Assembly (NCBI GenBank): GCA_963676095.1
Contig: OY781040.1
Coordinates: forward strand, 4,216,001 to 4,280,000
DNA length: 64,000 nucleotides
Reading direction: 5' to 3'
Source: G963676095 sp963676095
GTDB lineage: Bacteria; Bacteroidota; Bacteroidia; Bacteroidales; Prolixibacteraceae
Below are positions 7,575 through 16,528 of this stretch, in pieces. The position numbers were made by a program, and so were the translations under genes. How positions within the stretch are numbered: the first letter of the stretch is position 1; each line of letters begins with the position of its first letter. Under the pieces are notes generated by a model, which saw nothing but the letters and a program-made list of their open reading frames with translations, had not been told where the DNA came from and searched no databases.

Positions 7575-8867
7575 ATGGAATTTGCATCACCAAATAATAA
7601 TCGATTTTGGTTTCCTCTTGATAATGCTGCGAAAATTTTTCCGGCAATTATATCCGATGAAATTCCTGTTGTTTTCAGATTAACTGCTGTTTTAAAACAG
7701 CCGGTTAAAATAAAACCGTTCCATCGGGCAGTGTTACTTGTCGAAAAACGTTTTCCTTATTACAAAGTACAACTCAAAGAAGGTTTTTTTTGGTTTTATT
7801 TGGAGCACCTGCCCGGGCATATTCCTATCGATGTTGATAAATACCTTTTATGTAAAAGGTTTTCAAAAGGTGAAACTTTAGTGAGAATTTTAGTGAGGGA
7901 AAACCGGATAAGCGTTGAATTTTCACATATAATAACTGATGGCTGTGGAGGTCTTGAATTTTTAAAAACCATTCTGATAGAATACTCAAAGGCTTGCGGA
8001 GCTATCGTACCTGCTGATTTTTCTTGCATGAGACCGGATTCCACCATATTGAAAGAGGAATACGAAGATGCCTATATCCGGTATTTTAAAGAAGAAATTC
8101 CACCAATGATCAAACGATCCAACGCTTTTCATCTTCCATATCCATTGAATTCAACTCCACGATTTAAACAAACTATAGGCATCATCTCGCTTAAACAAAT
8201 AAAACAGGTAGCGGCCTTTAAGCAAGTAAATATTACCGTATATCTGATATCAGTGTACATGTATGTTTTACAGGAAATTTTTGAAGCCCTGCCTTCTTCA
8301 AATAAATTCAAGAAGAGTAAAAGGTTACGCATACAGATACCTGTTGACCTACGAAATATTTTTCCAACGAAAACCATGCGAAATTTTACGTTGTTTGTAA
8401 TGCCCGGAATAGACCTTCGGCTTGGACATTATACCTTCGATGAAATACTCAAATATGTCTTCCATCAAATGCAACTTGAAACTGACGAAAAATTGATCAA
8501 TAAGAACATAGCAAGAAATGTAGGCGGAGAAAAAAATATATATGTACGGGGAATCCCTCTGTTTTTGAAGAGTGTTTTATTACGAATGAAATTTTATTCA
8601 TTGGGCACCAGCCAATACAGTGGTGTAATTAGCAATATGGGAAAAATGGAACTGCCACCTGAAACTGATAAACTGATTGATTATTTCATTGTAATATCGC
8701 CACCTCCCAACAAAATGCTAAAAATAAACTGCGGGATAATCAGTTTTGGAGACAAACTGGTATTGAGCTTTGGAAATGTAACTAAATCAAAAGAATTTGA
8801 AGAAAAATTTAAAATCTTTTTACAAAGCCAAAATATTTATATGGAAACAAAAAACCGGGAATCATGA
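7575..8867 (+). CDS. Alcohol/acyl acetyltransferase-like protein (condensation-domain superfamily)
   Basis: This 430-residue protein has the HxxxDG catalytic motif as HIITDGCGG (about residues 118-126). That motif marks the CoA-dependent acyltransferase superfamily that includes chloramphenicol acetyltransferase, NRPS condensation domains, PapA5 and alcohol acetyltransferases. The second half carries a YSGVISNMGKMELP segment, comparable to the DFGWG-type region that closes the active-site tunnel in this fold. No signal peptide is present, so it is cytoplasmic. Its 3' end overlaps the start of the DUF6320 membrane protein by 4 bp (ATGA), so the two are translationally coupled. The acceptor substrate is not predictable; transfer of an acyl group to a lipid or alcohol is likely. 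Confidence 0.75.
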   Translation: MEFASPNNNRFWFPLDNAAKIFPAIISDEIPVVFRLTAVLKQPVKIKPFHRAVLLVEKRFPYYKVQLKEGFFWFYLEHLPGHIPIDVDKYLLCKRFSKGETLVRILVRENRISVEFSHIITDGCGGLEFLKTILIEYSKACGAIVPADFSCMRPDSTILKEEYEDAYIRYFKEEIPPMIKRSNAFHLPYPLNSTPRFKQTIGIISLKQIKQVAAFKQVNITVYLISVYMYVLQEIFEALPSSNKFKKSKRLRIQIPVDLRNIFPTKTMRNFTLFVMPGIDLRLGHYTFDEILKYVFHQMQLETDEKLINKNIARNVGGEKNIYVRGIPLFLKSVLLRMKFYSLGTSQYSGVISNMGKMELPPETDKLIDYFIVISPPPNKMLKINCGIISFGDKLVLSFGNVTKSKEFEEKFKIFLQSQNIYMETKNRES

Positions 8868-9583
8868 TTTACTGTAAAAATTGTGGAGTAGAACTGGAAG
8901 AAAATGCAAATTTTTGTTCGTTATGCGGAAAGCCTGTATCTGATAAAAACAGCGTCAAATTGGATTATTTAACTTCGAGCAAAACGTCAAAAACAGAGTT
9001 AACAGATTTTCAAAAGTTAACCAAAAATCAGAGACGAAAAATATTTTGGGAAATAGCGAGTATGATTCTTTGTTCAGGAATACTTATAGCATCAACCATT
9101 AATCTGGTTGGCGACCATGCTATTACCTGGTCAAAATATATTATTACAATTGGATTAGTGCTATTTATAAATATTACCCTTATTGTATTTTTGTCCAAAA
9201 GATTATTTCTATTGTTTTGTTTAAGTTTCTTAACATCTGCCACGTTAATTTTTTTCCTTGATATTTATACTGGAAATACCGGGTGGATAAAGAAACTTGG
9301 AATTCCTTTATTATTGGTTGGCTACATCATTGTTTTGTTTTTTATCGTGGTTGAAAAAAGAACAAGACAAAAAGGATTAAATCTCATTGCCTATTTGCTT
9401 ATTGCCTCAGGATTGCTATGTGTCTGCATCGACGGAATTATTTCCGTCTATACAAAAAATTGCCTTAATCTTGATTGGAGTCTTACCGTGATGGTTTCAG
9501 CCGTTCTTGTTTCATTTCTTTTGTTGTATCTGCATAACCGCCTAAAAAGAGTGACTGATCTGAAACGGTTCTTTCATATTTAG
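8864..9583 (+). CDS. DUF6320-type zinc-ribbon membrane protein
   Basis: The 239-residue protein opens with a zinc ribbon (YCKNCGVELEENANFCSLCG, two CxxC knuckles within the first 25 residues). A polar linker follows, then six predicted membrane helices between about residues 60 and 225, and a basic tail. This layout is that of the DUF6320 family. In other Firmicutes and Bacteroidota genomes it sits beside an acetyltransferase like the one here (from memory). The start codon overlaps the stop of that gene, so the two very likely act together, perhaps in modifying or moving a membrane-bound acyl product. The function is unknown. Confidence 0.75.
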   Translation: MIYCKNCGVELEENANFCSLCGKPVSDKNSVKLDYLTSSKTSKTELTDFQKLTKNQRRKIFWEIASMILCSGILIASTINLVGDHAITWSKYIITIGLVLFINITLIVFLSKRLFLLFCLSFLTSATLIFFLDIYTGNTGWIKKLGIPLLLVGYIIVLFFIVVEKRTRQKGLNLIAYLLIASGLLCVCIDGIISVYTKNCLNLDWSLTVMVSAVLVSFLLLYLHNRLKRVTDLKRFFHI

Positions 9584-9694
9584 AATACTGGAATTGGGAT
9601 AAAAAACGGTTTAAAATGAACATAGAACGGTAAAAGGAAAACTAAATAATTGTTCCTCGATAAGGATATAAATATATGTAAATCAACATAATAC

Positions 9695-10678
9695 ATGAAT
9701 GTAGTTGACAATAAAATAGAAGAATTTCAAATTTGGTATAAAAAACAATTGCCTTTTTATGAAGAGGCAATGAGATTTTTTTGTGACTTAATTGCAAAAA
9801 CTCAAAAAGTAGAATCAGTAAAAGGCAGAATCAAAAATAATAACGAATGCATCAGTAAATTTAAAAGGAAATATTTACCCTCAATTGATTCTGAAGGCAG
9901 CGATTATAAAATTAGTACTTATCTTACAGACATAATTGGGATTCGAGTAATCTGTCTATATTCAGAAGATATCTATACAATTAGGCGCGGACTAAAAAAA
10001 TATTTCCGTGAAGTTGAAATAACTGACAAATCAGGTCAATTAGAAAAAACAGATGATAGATTTGGATATAAAAGTCTTCACCTTCAATTAGTCTTGAAGA
10101 ATAGATTAGATGACATTCCAGACGCTGGCAGATTCCAAAATTTTACATTTGAACTTCAAATCAGGACTATTATTCAAGATGCATGGAGTGTTCTTGACCA
10201 GAAAATAAAATACAAAAAAAGTATACCTCAAAATTTAAAGAGAAGAATTAATCGTTTGTCTGCCCTGTTTGAGATAGCTGATGATGAATTTTTAAATATT
10301 CAAAAAGAAATAACCCAAGAAGAAATGAAGATAAGTAACAGACTTAAAAAGGGTGGAAAAATTGAAAAATCAAAAGTTCTTGATGTATTCAGGTTTTTAT
10401 TTATTGCATTAAAGTATTTTCCTGATTATGATTTTATTGAATACAAAGTCGATGAATTTGTTGATGAAATTCTTTTATTAAAAGGTAATTTTACAGAAGG
10501 TGAATTAAGTGAAGCATTAGAAAAAAAACTTTCTTTTGCAAATAAAGTTGAAAAGAAAATTAAACAGACATTGAATCCTTATACTAAAATTCGATATTGT
10601 TTATACAAATTTGATTTTAAGGTATTTGAAGCTATATTGTCATTACACCAGAAAGGGATAATAAATAATTTAAGTTAA
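9695..10678 (+). CDS. RelA/SpoT-domain protein (alarmone synthetase or toxSAS-like)
   Basis: The 327-residue protein has a RelA/SpoT nucleotidyltransferase domain in the first ~190 residues. Visible motifs are VKGRIKNNNECISKFKRKY, LTDIIGIRVICLYSED, RFGYKSLHLQL and FELQIRTIIQDAWSVLDQKI followed by KYK. There is no HD hydrolase, TGS or ACT domain, so it is a stand-alone synthetase type. The C-terminal ~130 residues are helical and charged. In the last motif the usual His before the final YK is Gln here. It is not followed by a convincing antitoxin. It may make (p)ppGpp or act as a tRNA-pyrophosphorylating toxin (toxSAS) in phage defence; the sequence alone does not decide. Confidence 0.75.
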   Translation: MNVVDNKIEEFQIWYKKQLPFYEEAMRFFCDLIAKTQKVESVKGRIKNNNECISKFKRKYLPSIDSEGSDYKISTYLTDIIGIRVICLYSEDIYTIRRGLKKYFREVEITDKSGQLEKTDDRFGYKSLHLQLVLKNRLDDIPDAGRFQNFTFELQIRTIIQDAWSVLDQKIKYKKSIPQNLKRRINRLSALFEIADDEFLNIQKEITQEEMKISNRLKKGGKIEKSKVLDVFRFLFIALKYFPDYDFIEYKVDEFVDEILLLKGNFTEGELSEALEKKLSFANKVEKKIKQTLNPYTKIRYCLYKFDFKVFEAILSLHQKGIINNLS

Positions 10679-10914
10679 TTACTTTATTGAAAATATAATA
10701 AGGAAGCAAATGGTAAGACCTGGCAAGGAGGGCGTTTTATTCCTTCACGTTAAAATGTAAGCAACTGGCTGGGTACAGCTCTATCAGATTCAGTCTGTAG
10801 TCATTTGCATTGTGGCATTAAAAGTTCAATAAAAGAGAAAACATTTAATATTTACGACATCAATAACAGACTGGAAAGAATACTTGGTTTGATGATATTG
10901 ACGAAGAATGTTTA

Positions 10915-11148
10915 ATGCTAATTAATGACATAATTTCAGTTGGTAAAGATTTAGATTCTTCCCTTATACGTCAATATGTAGGTTTTGATTTTCTAAGAAA
11001 AAAAGGTATTGCCAAGGAGGAAATTAAAAATTTTAAAAAATCGATTGATGGATTAAAGGAATCATATTCCGATTTAGAATCAGTGTTTTTCTTCCTGCCT
11101 GAAATTTCTGAATTTAAAGAAACAACAAAATTACTCTCTCTTGTTTAA
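10915..11148 (+). CDS. Small hypothetical protein, possibly a gene remnant
   Basis: A 77-codon frame (MLINDIISVGKDLDSSLIRQ onward, ending TTKLLSLV) extends upstream without a stop to 10867 (QTGKNTWFDDIDEECL), so it may be the tail of a longer ancestral gene. Composition is helical and charged. It lies 240 bp downstream of the RelA/SpoT gene on the same strand. That makes an antitoxin role thinkable, but there is no ribosome binding site or family match to support it. I do not recognise it. Confidence 0.35.
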   Translation: MLINDIISVGKDLDSSLIRQYVGFDFLRKKGIAKEEIKNFKKSIDGLKESYSDLESVFFFLPEISEFKETTKLLSLV

Positions 11149-11238
11149 ATGAATCTATTTTGTCTACAGAATTTCAAAACTGAATTTGATAAGCCAAAAG
11201 AGGAGCACAGATATCCAAAAATACAGGCACTTCTCCTT

Positions 11239-11620
11239 TTAAGGTTCCACATTCTTAATTTTTAATTTCACGAAATCGATTACTTTCCGGTTTGCCTTGT
11301 CAATAGGGGTCCCATGATTTCCGGACGTAGATGTCGGTTACTTTCATTTCCGGATCGACATGGTTAAGGGCTGTATGTACCATAAATTTGTCTACGCCTG
11401 CATCATTGGTGGCAATAGTGGCCCATGTGTCCCTTGCTGAATAGAGTTCCAGATTGTCAACCCCGATTAACTTGCCAATTTTTTTTAACCCTTTATCCAG
11501 GGCCATAGAGAACGCCTCGACAGACGGGTAATGGTGATAGAAATTAAATACCCTCTGTCCGGATGGGGCACGGTATTTCTCGACTAACGGTAAAATTGGA
11601 TCACTACATATTTTTGTGAG
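11239..11620 (-). pseudogene. Tyrosine recombinase (integrase), C-terminal remnant
   Basis: The minus strand reads SDPILPLVEKYRAPSGQRVF, then FNFYHHYPSVEAFSMALDKG, LKKIGKLIGVDNLELYSARD, TWATIATNDAGVDKFMVHTA, LNHVDPEMKVTDIYVRKSWD. This is the catalytic end of a Bacteroidota site-specific recombinase, with the Arg of YSAR, the ALNHVD box and the DIYVRK tyrosine. The usual RHTWATIA reads RDTWATIA, so the catalytic His is lost. A frameshift after SWDP puts the natural tail (KANRKVIDFVKLKIKN) in another frame. The N-terminal two thirds are replaced by the dispersed repeat at 11628. It is dead, but it marks an old integrated element next to tRNA-Ala. Confidence 0.8.
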
Positions 11621-11627
11621 GTATCCT

Positions 11628-12031
11628 TGTTAAGCAAAAATTTAGTGAGACGAAAAAGGAAGAAATAAGAATCAGTCACACCATTCAAAGTTTCCCTAAA
11701 AGCCTTTCGTTTAGCATTGAAAGATTATGCAGAAGCACTGGTTGAGCGGTTATCAAAAAAGTTTGGAACGGACAGGACAGACCATCCCGGAATCTGTCAA
11801 GACTCCGTCGCGAAAGCAGAACAGAGCGGTGCGGGGGCCGTCAAAACGCCCGGCAGAGGGTTCGTTTTGACAAGATTTTTGCTTCCTTTTCATCGAATGG
11901 AAAAGGAAGCGCCTGTCCGGCTCAAGGACAGAAATGATAAAAAACGTGGTTGTTTGTGCTTAAAAAGAATCCGGATCCGGAAAGCGGGACCTGATTGGCA
12001 AAATCAGGAAGGCCATCGGAATTTTGATTAA
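11628..12031. repeat. ~400-bp dispersed direct repeat, copy 2
   Basis: This is the second copy of the repeat at 2262-2665 in the same orientation. Its left part (11628 to about 11763) again encodes an ISL3-type transposase tail on the minus strand, with a TAA stop inside the AESFNAK box, so it is non-functional. The right 211 bp is identical to copy 1. Together the two copies bracket about 9.4 kb of accessory DNA. Confidence 0.9.
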
Positions 12032-12205
12032 ACGGGTATTCTGCCTGGCAGGCAAGGATAAATTTATCTTTTTCTCAACCTGTTTTTGTCTCGTATAAAA
12101 AAACACAAATCTCTAACTTTTTTGATTCCCCACAACATTTTAAAGTGATCCGAAATTCTTTGTCGAGTCCTAAAAACCGAACTGTTTATTAATCTGTTTA
12201 GAAAT

Positions 12206-12245
12206 AAAAAAGAGTTGCAAGCTCTAACCGTTGCAACTCTTTTTT
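12206..12245 (-). terminator. Strong hairpin terminator after tRNA-Ala
   Basis: Stem AAAAAGAGTTGCAA/TTGCAACTCTTTTT with a 10-base loop and T-runs on both strands. It lies just past the 3' end of the minus-strand tRNA-Ala, so it should end that transcript, and it would also work on the + strand. Confidence 0.85.
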
Positions 12246-12252
12246 ATTCAGG

Positions 12253-12326
12253 TGGAGAATACCGGGCTCGAACCGGTGACCTCTTGACTGCCAGTCAAAC
12301 GCTCTAGCCAACTGAGCTAATCCCCC
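12253..12326 (-). tRNA. tRNA-Ala (GGC)
   Basis: A 74-nt cloverleaf reads on the minus strand. The acceptor stem GGGGGAT pairs with ATTCTCC, including the G3:U70 pair that identifies alanine tRNAs. The D-loop reads AGCTCAGTTGG, the anticodon loop CTGGCAG gives GGC, and the T-arm contains GGTTCGAGCCC. The first two bases of CCA are encoded. Its 3' end faces the accessory region and the integrase remnant, a classic integration-site arrangement. Confidence 0.95.
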
Positions 12327-12755
12327 TCTTTATGTCGTGCGCAAATATAAAACAATATTTTTTAATATAAATAGAAAAAATTTGGCTTTTGGTTTGATTT
12401 TTGTGATTTTCTGAATGACGATTTATGAAAATCCGGATTTAAAAATCAGAACACTTTTGGTACAGGGGTTCGTGACCCCTTTCCGTTAAACACGGAATAT
12501 TTTGTAGAAACGCGCATGACTTATTATTATGGAAGAAACTTCAATATGAAGAGATCCGTGAGAAACAGCAGTTGCAACTGATCTTCCGTAAGTTCCGGAC
12601 AGCTGATCCAGAAAATAACTGAGAAAGGCGGATCGGAGTTTTTGTTGGTAAGAATATTTTATGTAGCTCTTTGTTGGTTTTGCAGATAATTTTCTATCTT
12701 TAAACCCTCAAAGAAAAACATTTTCTGTAACAGAATAAATTTCTAAAACTGAATT
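12327..12755. other. Intergenic region upstream of tonB
   Basis: AT-rich, without a supported gene. It contains the tonB promoter candidate described separately. Confidence 0.5.
12674..12702 (+). promoter_or_regulatory. Candidate tonB promoter
   Basis: TTG at 12674-12676, 18 bases, then TATCTTTA at 12695-12702. This is close to the Bacteroidota consensus TTG-N19/20-TAnnTTTG and lies about 55 bp before the start codon. Confidence 0.55.
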
Positions 12756-13442
12756 ATGGAATTGAAGAAATCACCAAAAGCTGATCTTGAGAACAAAAGG
12801 AATATTTTTGTTCAGATCGGGTTAGTGATCTCTCTGGGCCTATGTTTACTTGCTTTCAAATGGACAACCAAGGCGGAGCATGCTGCGTCACTGGGGACTA
12901 TGGAGCAACAGAAAGTAGAAGATGAGATCATACCAATTACCCGTGCGGAAGAAGTTAAACCGCCGCCCCCTCCACCTCCTCCTAAAGTGGTAGAGGTTTT
13001 GAATATTGTTGATGACAAGACAAAGATCGATGACGAGTTGCAAATCGAGGATACTGAAGCTGATGATAAAACCGTAATCGATGTTGCTCCTGTTATTCAG
13101 CAGGAAAAAGAAAAAGAAGAGGAAAACCAGGTATTCTTCATCGTTGAAGATATGCCGGAATTCCCTGGTGGTGAGCTTGCCCTACGTAAGTTTATTGCCA
13201 ATGCCATAAAATATCCGGTTATTGCACAGGAAAATGGTATTCAGGGGAAGGTTTACGTAAACTTCGTGGTTGATAAGGACGGAAGTGTTACCAATGCAAA
13301 AATAGCCCGTGGTGTTGACCCATCGCTGGATAAGGAAGCTCTTCGCGTGGTAAACAGTCTTCCGAAATGGAAACCCGGAATGCAGCGCGGAAAGCCTGTA
13401 AGGGTTTCTTATACCGTACCTATCAGCTTTGTACTGCAATAA
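12756..13442 (+). CDS. tonB: Energy transducer TonB
   Basis: This 228-residue protein couples the inner-membrane proton gradient to TonB-dependent outer-membrane receptors such as the SusC proteins in this window. There is a short cytoplasmic start, one membrane helix (about residues 18-38, IFVQIGLVISLGLCLLAF), and then a periplasmic stretch with EEVKPPPPPPPPKVVEVLNI, the proline spacer. The C-terminal TonB domain runs from about residue 130 to 228 and includes PEFPGGELALRKFIANAIKY and QGKVYVNFVVDKDGSV. The P-x-FPGG block is typical of Bacteroidota TonB. ExbB and ExbD are not nearby. It is transcribed alone with its own promoter. Confidence 0.93.
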   Translation: MELKKSPKADLENKRNIFVQIGLVISLGLCLLAFKWTTKAEHAASLGTMEQQKVEDEIIPITRAEEVKPPPPPPPPKVVEVLNIVDDKTKIDDELQIEDTEADDKTVIDVAPVIQQEKEKEEENQVFFIVEDMPEFPGGELALRKFIANAIKYPVIAQENGIQGKVYVNFVVDKDGSVTNAKIARGVDPSLDKEALRVVNSLPKWKPGMQRGKPVRVSYTVPISFVLQ

Positions 13443-13524
13443 TATTTTTAAAATATAGAAAATCCTGGTTTCGGTTATTCGGGGCCAGGTTTTTTTGTTT
13501 ATACAACCCAGTTATTTGTTTTAA

Positions 13525-14742
13525 ATGATAGATACGACTCCCACACAGGAAACAGCGGTATTAGTCGGTTTGATTAATCAGGATCAGGATGAGAGGCAAG
13601 CCAGGGAATATCTGAACGAACTTGAGTTTTTGGCAGATACAGCAGGGGCATTGGTAAAAAAGCAGTTCTTTCAGCGTCTGGAGATGCCTAATCCCGGAAC
13701 ATTTGTAGGTCCGGGTAAGCTGGAGGAAATAAAAAACTATATTCAAATAAATGAGGTAGACTCGATTATCTTTGACGATGAACTTAGTCCTCTTCAGCTT
13801 AGGAATATTGAGCGGGTCCTTGAAATTAAAGTATTGGACCGTACCAATCTGATCCTGGATATTTTTGCGAAAAGGGCACAGACCGCTCATGCCAAGACTC
13901 AGGTTGAGCTGGCGCAATATCAGTATATGTTGCCACGCCTTACCAGGTTGTGGACACACCTTGAACGGCAGCGTGGCGGTATTGGTATGCGCGGCCCCGG
14001 GGAAACACAGATTGAAACCGACCGCCGGATTATTCTCGATAAAATTGCGCGGCTTAAAGAACAACTGGTCCGGATTGATAAGCAAAAGGCTACCCAGCGT
14101 AAAAACAGGGGAAAACTTGTACGTGTGGCTCTTGTCGGATATACCAATGTGGGCAAGTCAACCATCATGAACATGTTGTCAAAGTCGGATGTTTTTGCAG
14201 AGAATAAACTATTTGCAACCCTTGATACAACGGTCAGGAAAGTTGTTATCGGGAACCTTCCTTTCCTGCTCTCAGATACAGTGGGGTTTATCCGGAAATT
14301 ACCGCATGGTCTGGTCGAATCGTTTAAGTCGACATTGGACGAAGTCCGGGAGGCCGATCTTTTGATCCATATTGTTGATATATCGCATCAGGGTTTCGAA
14401 GAACAAATTGACACGGTAACCCAGACATTGAGTGAAATCAGTGCCGGAGATAAACGGACAATTTATGTCTTTAATAAGATCGATGCTTTTAGCTATATAA
14501 AAAAGGATGAAGGTGACCTGAGCCCTAAGACCCGGGAAAATTATTCTTTGGATGATTTGAAAAACACATGGATGGGAAAAAAGAATGCGCCTTCTTTATT
14601 TATCTCGGCTGCTGAGAAAACAAATATCGAGGACTTTAAAAAATTATTGTATGAAGAGGTTAAAAAGATTCACGTTACCCGCTTCCCGTATAATGATTTT
14701 CTGTACGATCCGAATTGGGTTATTTCCTCTCCTGAAGAATAA
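13525..14742 (+). CDS. hflX: GTPase HflX
   Basis: HflX is a ribosome-associated GTPase that splits stalled or stressed 70S ribosomes. The 405-residue protein has the N-terminal HflX domain with PNPGTFVGPGKLEEI and a linker with RQRGGIGMRGPGETQIETDR. The G domain has the P-loop GYTNVGKS at residues 205-212, switch I/G2 around FATLDTT, G3 DTVGF, G4 NKID and a G5-like SAAE. The length is normal. It is followed by a bidirectional terminator separating it from the convergent rpsP. Confidence 0.95.
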   Translation: MIDTTPTQETAVLVGLINQDQDERQAREYLNELEFLADTAGALVKKQFFQRLEMPNPGTFVGPGKLEEIKNYIQINEVDSIIFDDELSPLQLRNIERVLEIKVLDRTNLILDIFAKRAQTAHAKTQVELAQYQYMLPRLTRLWTHLERQRGGIGMRGPGETQIETDRRIILDKIARLKEQLVRIDKQKATQRKNRGKLVRVALVGYTNVGKSTIMNMLSKSDVFAENKLFATLDTTVRKVVIGNLPFLLSDTVGFIRKLPHGLVESFKSTLDEVREADLLIHIVDISHQGFEEQIDTVTQTLSEISAGDKRTIYVFNKIDAFSYIKKDEGDLSPKTRENYSLDDLKNTWMGKKNAPSLFISAAEKTNIEDFKKLLYEEVKKIHVTRFPYNDFLYDPNWVISSPEE

Positions 14743-14768
14743 TAATGACCTATTGTCTCTACGAAAAC

Positions 14769-14801
14769 AAAAAAGCAGCAGAAATTTTCTGCTGCTTTTT
14801 T
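14769..14801. terminator. Bidirectional terminator between hflX and rpsP
   Basis: Stem AAAGCAGCAGAAA/TTTCTGCTGCTTT is flanked by A-run and T-run, so it works in both directions. It sits between the convergent stops of hflX and rpsP. Confidence 0.85.
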
Positions 14802-14849
14802 GTTTTTCTACTATTGTAAAGTTTTTCCGATAACAGTTCGGTCATAGAG

Positions 14850-15401
14850 CTATTCTGCTGTTTTTTCTTCACCGGCAGAGGCTTGCTCTTCGGATTGAGT
14901 TTCTCCGGATGCTTGTTCTTCCTTGGCTGCAGTAGCTGCCTCTTCAGCAGCTTTCTTGGCCAGCGTAGCAACTCTTTCTTCATTGACCTTTGCCTCTGCT
15001 TCAAGACGTGCCTTTTTGGAAGTTTCTTCATCTTTGGATAAGCGATCTTTCTTAGCCTGGATTTTTGACTCTTTTTCGGCCATCCAGGTTTTGAAGCGGT
15101 GTTCTGCTTCTTCTTCAGAGAATGCACCTTTGGCTACTCCACCCAACAAGTGTTTCATGTATAAGACACCCTTGTACGATAAAATAGCTTTTACTGTGTC
15201 AGTAGGTTGGGCTCCTTTTGTCAGCCAGGATAAAGCTTTGTCAAAATCAAGATCGATCGTAGCAGGATTTGTATTCGGATTATAAGATCCAATCCTTTCA
15301 ATGAAACGACCATCTCGTGGTGCCCTGCTATCAGCTATCACAATGTGATAGTAAGCGTAACGTTTGCGACCATATCGCTGCAATCTGATTTTTGCTGGCA
15401 T
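14850..15401 (-). CDS. rpsP: 30S ribosomal protein S16
   Basis: S16 binds 16S rRNA in the small subunit body. I place the start at 15401 (MPAKIRLQRYGRKRYAYYHI), where the conserved S16 N-terminus begins; 14 further in-frame codons upstream are not part of the protein. The core S16 fold covers about residues 1-85 (DSRAPRDGRFIERIGSYNPN and a TDTVKAIL block). The remaining ~100 residues form a charged Ala/Glu/Lys-rich tail, a known feature of Bacteroidota S16. The total is 183 residues. Confidence 0.95.
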   Translation of the reverse strand: MPAKIRLQRYGRKRYAYYHIVIADSRAPRDGRFIERIGSYNPNTNPATIDLDFDKALSWLTKGAQPTDTVKAILSYKGVLYMKHLLGGVAKGAFSEEEAEHRFKTWMAEKESKIQAKKDRLSKDEETSKKARLEAEAKVNEERVATLAKKAAEEAATAAKEEQASGETQSEEQASAGEEKTAE

Positions 15402-15440
15402 TGAAATAAATTTTAATGGTAAATTTTTTAAAATGTGGCG

Positions 15441-15448
15441 CAAAGGTA
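15441..15448 (-). promoter_or_regulatory. Candidate -7 box of rpsP
   Basis: On the minus strand TACCTTTG matches TAnnTTTG and lies about 40 bp before the rpsP start. I did not find a well-spaced TTG element. Confidence 0.5.
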
Positions 15449-15612
15449 TGGTTTTATTTAAGACCAGCAGCTATTGGAACAATTTTTTTTAAAAAAATTG
15501 AACACTGCAAGTAAGCAATCCATAAATTAAACTAATTTTAAATGCTTCCGCAACCTTTTAATATTGTGTGCGTCTATATTTATATTGTTAATTTTTTAAA
15601 CTGTTGAATGCT

Positions 15613-16320
15613 ATGAAAAAATTTTTTATGTGGGGCCTGGGCCTTTTTCTATTAACGGCTTTTGTCTCCTGTAACGACGATGATACCACTCCTGTTGGAT
15701 ATGGTGATGCCTATATTGTTTCGAAATATGTTGTAAATGAGGATAAAAGCGATTCTATCCTGGAATATGAGTTATATATGTATGCATATGGGTATTATGG
15801 AACGCTTTCTTCCGTCGAAGTGACTGCCGGATTGTATGAAAGCTATACATTAACAAAAAACAGCAGCGGTACCTATACTTACGAATCCGGTTTCTCAACG
15901 GAGCTTCCGTATGCTACCACCTATACATTCCAGTATACGTTCGATACAAATGAAATTATTACGACTACAGATGATTTGACCGAAGATGTTCTGGAACCAA
16001 CGGTTATTACCTCCTGTGTGTATGCTGATAACGAGATCGATGTAGACTGGGAGGCGGTAAGCAATGCCGATGCCTATGAAGTCAGCCTGACCAATTCAGA
16101 AGGAGATGTGGTCTTCAGGTCCACGACTTCGAGTGGCTACTTGTCTTCTTCTGTCACATCGTATTCTATTTCGTCTTCATCCGGTACCTGGACGAGTGGT
16201 TACTCGATGGAAGACGGCACCTATACGGTAAGTGTCGTCGCGCTGATGGCAGATAGCAGGTACTATTTTCAGGCTGAGTCGATCGCATCTGCGAAAGTGG
16301 TCTGGGGAGAAGATAATTGA
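15613..16320 (+). CDS. Lipoprotein of unknown function, tandem paralog 1
   Basis: I use the ATG at 15613 (MKKFFMWGLGLFLLTAFVSC), because the frame upstream would need a TTG start. The signal sequence ends in a lipobox AFVSC, so the protein (235 residues) is lipid-anchored. The following Asn-Asp-Asp-Asp run is typical of Bacteroidota surface lipoproteins (lipoprotein export signal). The body is Ser/Thr/Tyr-rich and beta-type. The C-terminal half resembles a fibronectin-III-like fold (IDVDWEAVSNADAYEVSLTN), ending KVVWGED. The gene downstream encodes a paralog with the same layout and the same VVWGE end. The role is unknown. Confidence 0.75.
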   Translation: MKKFFMWGLGLFLLTAFVSCNDDDTTPVGYGDAYIVSKYVVNEDKSDSILEYELYMYAYGYYGTLSSVEVTAGLYESYTLTKNSSGTYTYESGFSTELPYATTYTFQYTFDTNEIITTTDDLTEDVLEPTVITSCVYADNEIDVDWEAVSNADAYEVSLTNSEGDVVFRSTTSSGYLSSSVTSYSISSSSGTWTSGYSMEDGTYTVSVVALMADSRYYFQAESIASAKVVWGEDN

Positions 16321-16528
16321 TCTGGGTATAACGCTTGTATCCGGTTGCTGAAGGGAGCTGAAGAGCGGATAACTTCCTGTTCCCGGATAGTAGTAATCCG
16401 CGATATTTTGGCATGAGTGTTGTTGTTTGTTCTGCTTTTGTATATTTGTCCAATAGAAATGAGCCGGGCCATGATCTTATGGTTGAAGGGTGAGTTTTAT
16501 ATGGCAAGTGGAAATAATTTACAAACAT

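Noticed and set aside
13561..14174. Frames on both strands within hflX
   Set aside because: Shadows of the hflX reading frame.
15402..15443. Longer N-terminus for ribosomal protein S16
   Set aside because: The conserved start MPAKIRLQRYG is at 15401; the upstream codons do not match any S16 and overlap the promoter region.
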